DNA of 64,000 bases. Source: Lutimonas vermicola. Its GTDB lineage: Bacteria; Bacteroidota; Bacteroidia; Flavobacteriales; Flavobacteriaceae. A program made the position numbers and the translations under genes. Of the stretch, positions 60,275 through 64,000 are shown one piece after another; position 1 is the stretch's first letter; every line of letters starts with the position of its first letter. The notes beneath the pieces were generated by a model, which had not been told where the DNA came from, did no database searches, and was given only the letters and a program-made list of their open reading frames with translations. Location of the stretch: NCBI RefSeq assembly GCF_038433205.1, contig NZ_JBCDNA010000003.1:310001-374000 (forward strand), in the 5' to 3' direction.

Positions 60275-61687
60275 TTATCGGAATAAATCATTAGAAAACT
60301 CCCCATTACTCAATAAAGAATCGTTTATCAAATAAGAAGTACCATATGCTTTTCGAGTAGATTTGTCTCTTGAAAACCCTACGGTGATTAATATGGAATT
60401 GTTTATGATTAACATATTATTTATAGAGGCATATTTTTCTGAAATATAATGATTGTTTAGAATTTTTCCTGATTTGGCTTCAATAATTTCAATGTATGGA
60501 TTATCAAATCCAAGATACCCTCCATCTCCAGAAGCTCCTCCAATAATAATTTTAGAATTAGTTTCACAAATAGAATTTAACTGTGTGAAATATTTTTTTT
60601 CAATTGACCAAAGACGGTTATTTAAAATTGAAAATCCTTGTAATCTAAAATGGTTGGAAATAGAATTATTATTGATATTTAAATTGGAAACATTTACAAA
60701 TATACCCTGTTCTGGCAAAAAATATACTTTTTCATATTTACCCTCAAATTCATCAAATAGAACTTTGACAATTTTATTATCTTTTATTATATAATAGAAA
60801 ATTCTTGATTCACTCCTTATTGCAACATAATGAGTATTATTATAAACCCAATAACCAGCCAATCTAAACCAGTTTGAAAATCTCTCAGAATTAATGTCAG
60901 ATTTGACCAATGTTTCAAACTTCTCTGTAGCACCCTCGAAATGAGATGATTTGTAAAATATGTAAGGATTATCAGTTGTAAGGTCAATTTTAGTTTCAAA
61001 TGATTGTCCTTGGGGTTTTATGAATAAAAATCTTTTATCAGAGAAATGTGATTTTCCAATAACTGCAATTGACCTGGAATTAGTTTTTCCGTCTTCAAAG
61101 GAAAAGGACTCTACAGTATTTCTTCCTTTAATTTGAAAACCACTGTTGTAATCATATAACTTAAATGTTTTATTACTTGTTGAACCAAATTCTAATTTTA
61201 AATTGCCACTATCCGAATATAATTCACTGAATAAATTAAATTGGGAGGTAAAAGTTGATGAAGTAATTAACCCACCTGGGTCTTCATACTCAGTTCCTCT
61301 TTCAAACCAAAAGTTACCCCCCATCATGGTTTTTTTAATTATGTGAAAAGATGCTACGATATTCTGATACTTGTAACTTCTTCCTATTACATACAAATCA
61401 CTTCCAGTGGAATAAATAAAATCTGTTTCTCCTAGACCTTTTAACTCAACCTTAAATGGAGGCATATTTTCCTTTTCTAAAGATTCACGGACTTTATTTG
61501 AATTATTCAAAAATCCCTTGTTGTATTTGATTGAAGAATCTGGTTGCATGAATTCAACCATAACTAAATCAAAATTATTATTTTCAAGATGATTAGTTGT
61601 TTTTATGAAATTCTGTGAGTACGTAAAGGAACCGAATAAAAGAGTTATTGTTATCAATAATAAAAGATTAGTTTTTGCCTTTTTCAT
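60275..61687 (-). CDS. Exported protein of unknown function
   Basis: A 470-residue protein from ATG 61687, which gives the signal peptide MKKAKTNLLLLITITLLFGS followed by FTYSQ. The frame extends 18 residues further upstream, but that would put a hydrophilic tail before the signal. The mature part is rich in short beta strands and aromatic residues with several similar segments, so a beta-propeller is possible. No family recognised. Confidence 0.5.
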   Translation of the reverse strand: MKKAKTNLLLLITITLLFGSFTYSQNFIKTTNHLENNNFDLVMVEFMQPDSSIKYNKGFLNNSNKVRESLEKENMPPFKVELKGLGETDFIYSTGSDLYVIGRSYKYQNIVASFHIIKKTMMGGNFWFERGTEYEDPGGLITSSTFTSQFNLFSELYSDSGNLKLEFGSTSNKTFKLYDYNSGFQIKGRNTVESFSFEDGKTNSRSIAVIGKSHFSDKRFLFIKPQGQSFETKIDLTTDNPYIFYKSSHFEGATEKFETLVKSDINSERFSNWFRLAGYWVYNNTHYVAIRSESRIFYYIIKDNKIVKVLFDEFEGKYEKVYFLPEQGIFVNVSNLNINNNSISNHFRLQGFSILNNRLWSIEKKYFTQLNSICETNSKIIIGGASGDGGYLGFDNPYIEIIEAKSGKILNNHYISEKYASINNMLIINNSILITVGFSRDKSTRKAYGTSYLINDSLLSNGEFSNDLFR

Positions 61688-61741
61688 GTTTAATAAATTT
61701 ATGTAATATGATAATTTCGCTTCCTTATTTTGAATATTCAT

Positions 61742-62296
61742 TTAATTTAAAAAAGAGAATAAATTTAGAAGCCCACTCTGACTTCACTCCCCTTGAATAT
61801 CCAATTGTGCTATAGTTTTATTTTTAAACCGTTCCATCCTCTTTAATATTCCCAGTAGAATTATAGTTGCCCAATTGTATTCTTTAGGCATTAATGGATA
61901 TAACACTTAAATGAGAAGTAATAATAAAACAGAAGTTTTCATATGAGGGGAGTTCAAAGGTTTACTTGTAAAAGATAAGACATAATTCAAATTAAGATAC
62001 TGATATTTATCACCTTATGGGAAAATACCCTGATAGGGGTATTCTAAATCATATAATAATTTATGAAAGAATAATTTTCCTGTAAGTTAGATTAGAACAA
62101 TTTATGAATGGATTTCATCTAAAATATGTTAATATCGAAAAGCAAAGTCTATTAACATTGACAAGTAGAGTTTAGTTACTCCTTGCATTACTCTATATTT
62201 TGGGTTGGAGTGAAGAGTGTGTTAATAGTACATACAAGACTAGGTGTCGGTGCCTCTTTCTTGGTATCAATTATAAATTAAAAAATTACTTAAATA
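61742..62296. other. Gene-free right end of the element
   Basis: No gene seen. A hairpin-forming AATACCC-TGATAG-GGGTATT element lies at 62024-62043. Otherwise AT-rich sequence up to the arm repeats. Confidence 0.45.
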
Positions 62297-62297
62297 C

Positions 62298-62318
62298 GCA
62301 CCACCATACCCCACCACC
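62298..62318. repeat. Right arm repeats (2 x CACCAC)
   Basis: GCACCACC at 62298-62305 and CCACCACC at 62311-62318, again 13 bp apart and in the same orientation as the left-end pair, about 80 bp inside the right att repeat. Candidate integrase arm sites. Confidence 0.55.
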
Positions 62319-62396
62319 AAAAAAAATATAATTTGATAAATCTCTTGAAACCCGTGATATATATGGAATTTGATGTTGTTGTTAAAGTAGATGTAT

Positions 62397-62443
62397 TTGA
62401 CTGCCAGTCAAGCACTCTAGCCAACTGAGCTATAGCCCCATAA
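62397..62443 (-). repeat. Right att repeat: 5' half of tRNA-Ala
   Basis: The first 43 bases of tRNA-Ala(GGC), plus four upstream bases, without the 3' half. This is the host-side original of the tRNA 5' end, now a tRNA fragment. On the minus strand TAATTTG and a TTG upstream lie in the 3' end of the uspA gene (62454-62481), possibly the old tRNA promoter. Confidence 0.88.
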
Positions 62444-62458
62444 TTTTGAGGAAGCAAA

Positions 62459-63256
62459 TTACGACATTCCTTTTAAAACAAGCAAGGGAATATTACTGTT
62501 GAAGTCAATTTTTTTGACCCTGTCGTCTTCCCATAGTTTTTTAAAGAAACCCCTTCTTCGTCGAATCACGCATAGCATGTCAGGCTTCTCTACATTCAGG
62601 AATTGAAGAACTCCTTGATAAACAGTTGCATTGGTTGTGGGGATATGAGTATCAATAAGGCTTTTCAACTTATCATTTAATTCAAGGTCCTTTGCATCTA
62701 ACTTAGGCGTTTTTACCTGTAGCAAATTAATGTTTGAATTAAAAGTTTGTTGAATTTTCACAAGAAGATCCAAAGTCTCTACTGATTTTATTGAGCCTGA
62801 TTTAATGGTCATCAATATCTTTTTAACAGGTTTGAATTTGACCTGTGCAGGAATGATTAAAACAGGTACTTTGGTGTCTTTTATGATACTTCCCGTGATT
62901 TTCCCCAGAAAGACAGTATCATCCGCTCCATCGTTCTTGGTGGATGCAATAATAAGGTCAATATTCAAAAGTTTATTCAATTGCTTCAAAGTATCAATCA
63001 CCGAATATCCTTTTAAGGTACTTGTGATGATCTTTACATCCTTTCTGTCTACATTGTTCAAATGTTCTTTTAAGGTCTCTTTACTATCCCGTTCCATAAT
63101 CTGGTCAACATTCAACAGGCCGCCACTTATCTTGGGGCTACTATAAACGTGAACCAAATAAATTTTGGCACCAACAGCTTGAGCAAAATCAATTGCGTAT
63201 TGTAAAGTGTTCAGGGCATTAATATTGCTTCCAACCGGAACTAGAATGTTTTTCAT
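62459..63256 (-). CDS. Universal stress protein, tandem Usp domains
   Basis: A 265-residue cytoplasmic protein. The first Usp domain begins MKNILVPVGSNINALNTLQY. The second starts near PVKKILMTIKSGSIKSVETL and is shorter and more diverged. The G-rich ATP loop is only partly conserved. Role in stress survival is a family-level statement. Its 3' end lies 16 bp from the right att repeat, so the original order was uspA then tRNA-Ala on the same strand. Confidence 0.82.
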   Translation of the reverse strand: MKNILVPVGSNINALNTLQYAIDFAQAVGAKIYLVHVYSSPKISGGLLNVDQIMERDSKETLKEHLNNVDRKDVKIITSTLKGYSVIDTLKQLNKLLNIDLIIASTKNDGADDTVFLGKITGSIIKDTKVPVLIIPAQVKFKPVKKILMTIKSGSIKSVETLDLLVKIQQTFNSNINLLQVKTPKLDAKDLELNDKLKSLIDTHIPTTNATVYQGVLQFLNVEKPDMLCVIRRRRGFFKKLWEDDRVKKIDFNSNIPLLVLKGMS

Positions 63257-63347
63257 AAGGCAATGACTTAACTATACTTAGGGTTAAAAATAAATAAAAC
63301 TTCCAAGTTATAGACCGGAAGTTCTATTTATTTAGTCTTATACTATA

Positions 63348-64000
63348 TTAATACCTGTAATAATCAGGTTTAAAAGGGCCTTCAACTTTCACGCCAATAT
63401 AATCAGCTTGTTCAGGACGAAGTTCTTCCAGCTCAACTCCAATTTTTTCCAAATGAAGCCTTGCCACCTTTTCATCCAAATGCTTAGGAAGCATATATAC
63501 CTTGTTCTCATAATTAGCTGAGTTCTTCCAAAGCTCGATCTGTGCAAGGGTCTGATTGGTAAATGAGTTACTCATTACAAAACTAGGGTGGCCAGTGGCA
63601 CAACCAAGATTTACAAGCCTTCCTTCAGCCAGAAGAATAATTTCCTTACCATCAATATTGTATTGGTCCACCTGAGGCTTGATCTCGATTTTTGTATCAC
63701 CGTAATTTGCATTTAACCAGGCCATATCAATTTCATTGTCGAAATGCCCGATGTTACAAACAATGGCTTTGTCTTTCAACGCCCTGAAATGACGTTCCTG
63801 AACAATATCTTTGTTTCCGGTTGTAGTGATAACGATGTCTGCTTTGCCAATAACATTGTCCATTTTTTTAACTTCAAAGCCTTCCATTGCTGCCTGTAAT
63901 GCACAAATTGGATCTATTTCGGTCACAATTACTCTAGCACCTGTTCCTTTAAAAGAGGCTGCTGTCCCTTTTCCAACATCACCATATCCTGCGACCACAA
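63348..64000 (-). CDS. ahcY: S-adenosylhomocysteinase, C-terminal part
   Basis: Partial: the gene runs off the right edge, and about 217 C-terminal codons are present. The enzyme splits S-adenosylhomocysteine to adenosine and homocysteine, removing the product inhibitor of methyltransferases. VVAGYGDVGKGTAASFKGTG is the NAD-binding loop, CNIGHFDNEIDM and NLGCATGHPSFVMSNSF are diagnostic, and the C-terminal GPFKPDYYRY is the family end. GTG 63998 is an internal valine codon, not a start. Confidence 0.95.
   Translation of the reverse strand, partial: VVAGYGDVGKGTAASFKGTGARVIVTEIDPICALQAAMEGFEVKKMDNVIGKADIVITTTGNKDIVQERHFRALKDKAIVCNIGHFDNEIDMAWLNANYGDTKIEIKPQVDQYNIDGKEIILLAEGRLVNLGCATGHPSFVMSNSFTNQTLAQIELWKNSANYENKVYMLPKHLDEKVARLHLEKIGVELEELRPEQADYIGVKVEGPFKPDYYRY

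Larger units (their letters stand above)
49658..62443. mobile_element. 12.7-kb integrative element in tRNA-Ala
   Basis: Direct 47-bp repeats (49658-49704 and 62397-62443) bound the element; one copy belongs to the intact tRNA. Near each end, inside the att repeat, are two CCACCAC-type repeats at 13-bp spacing. The cargo is a toxin-antitoxin pair, HUH Rep, C5 methyltransferase, three tyrosine-recombinase-fold proteins, small helper genes and three exported proteins. No conjugation, capsid or tail genes are recognisable, so it is neither a self-transmissible ICE nor a tailed prophage. It is best called an integrative element with a plasmid- or satellite-like replication gene. Confidence 0.88.

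Noticed and set aside
49658..62443. Prophage or conjugative element
   Set aside because: No capsid, portal, terminase, tail, relaxase-coupling or type IV secretion genes could be recognised.

Overview
The window looks like the chromosome of a marine Flavobacteriaceae-type bacterium (Bacteroidota). The evidence is a gliding-type ABC ATPase (GldA), a TamL lipoprotein, a short 287-residue primary sigma factor, several Bacteroidota-only DUF families, AT-rich DNA, and repeated promoters of the Bacteroidota form TTTG-N19-TAnnTTTG.

Region 1 (1-31 kb) is mostly core genome. It holds gldA, a porin, kdsA, an rRNA/tRNA methyltransferase, tamL, fba, accD, rpsO, pnp, rpoD, rpe and recJ. Next comes an ABC exporter operon (adaptor, ATPase, FtsX-type permease) divergent from an NtrC/NtrB-type two-component pair. 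The intergenic region between them carries a near-consensus sigma-54 promoter and two 22-bp-phased palindromes. Two thioredoxin-fold proteins, histidine utilisation genes (hutH, hutU) with a divergent LysR regulator, and a sugar nucleotidyltransferase/kinase pair follow.

Region 2 (31-49.6 kb) is accessory DNA lying between tRNA-Val and tRNA-Ala. All intact genes read on the minus strand. At least eight imperfect palindromes separate the transcription units; they sit just downstream of genes and share CGTT(A/G)-type ends, so they resemble integron attC sites with no integrase in the window. The cargo includes a phosphatidate phosphatase/diacylglycerol-kinase pair, a TPR protein, DUF families and a run of five exported peptidases or peptide-bond hydrolases. 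Remnants of broken genes lie between the units. Tandem repeats sit downstream of both tRNAs.

Region 3 (49.7-62.4 kb) is a clearly bounded 12.7-kb integrative element in tRNA-Ala(GGC). It is flanked by 47-bp direct repeats, and two CCACCAC-type repeats at 13-bp spacing lie inside each end. It carries a DUF433/PIN-like toxin-antitoxin pair with an operator palindrome, a HUH-type rolling-circle Rep with a beta-flower partner, an orphan C5 DNA methyltransferase, and three tyrosine-recombinase-fold proteins (one catalytic-domain-only, one apparently catalytically dead, one with a zinc ribbon). It also carries small helper genes and three exported cargo proteins. It duplicated the 5' half of the tRNA, so the intact tRNA now lies downstream of element DNA.

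Region 4 (62.4-64 kb) returns to host genes: a universal stress protein and the 3' part of ahcY. Functional calls rest on motif recognition by eye; no database search was run.
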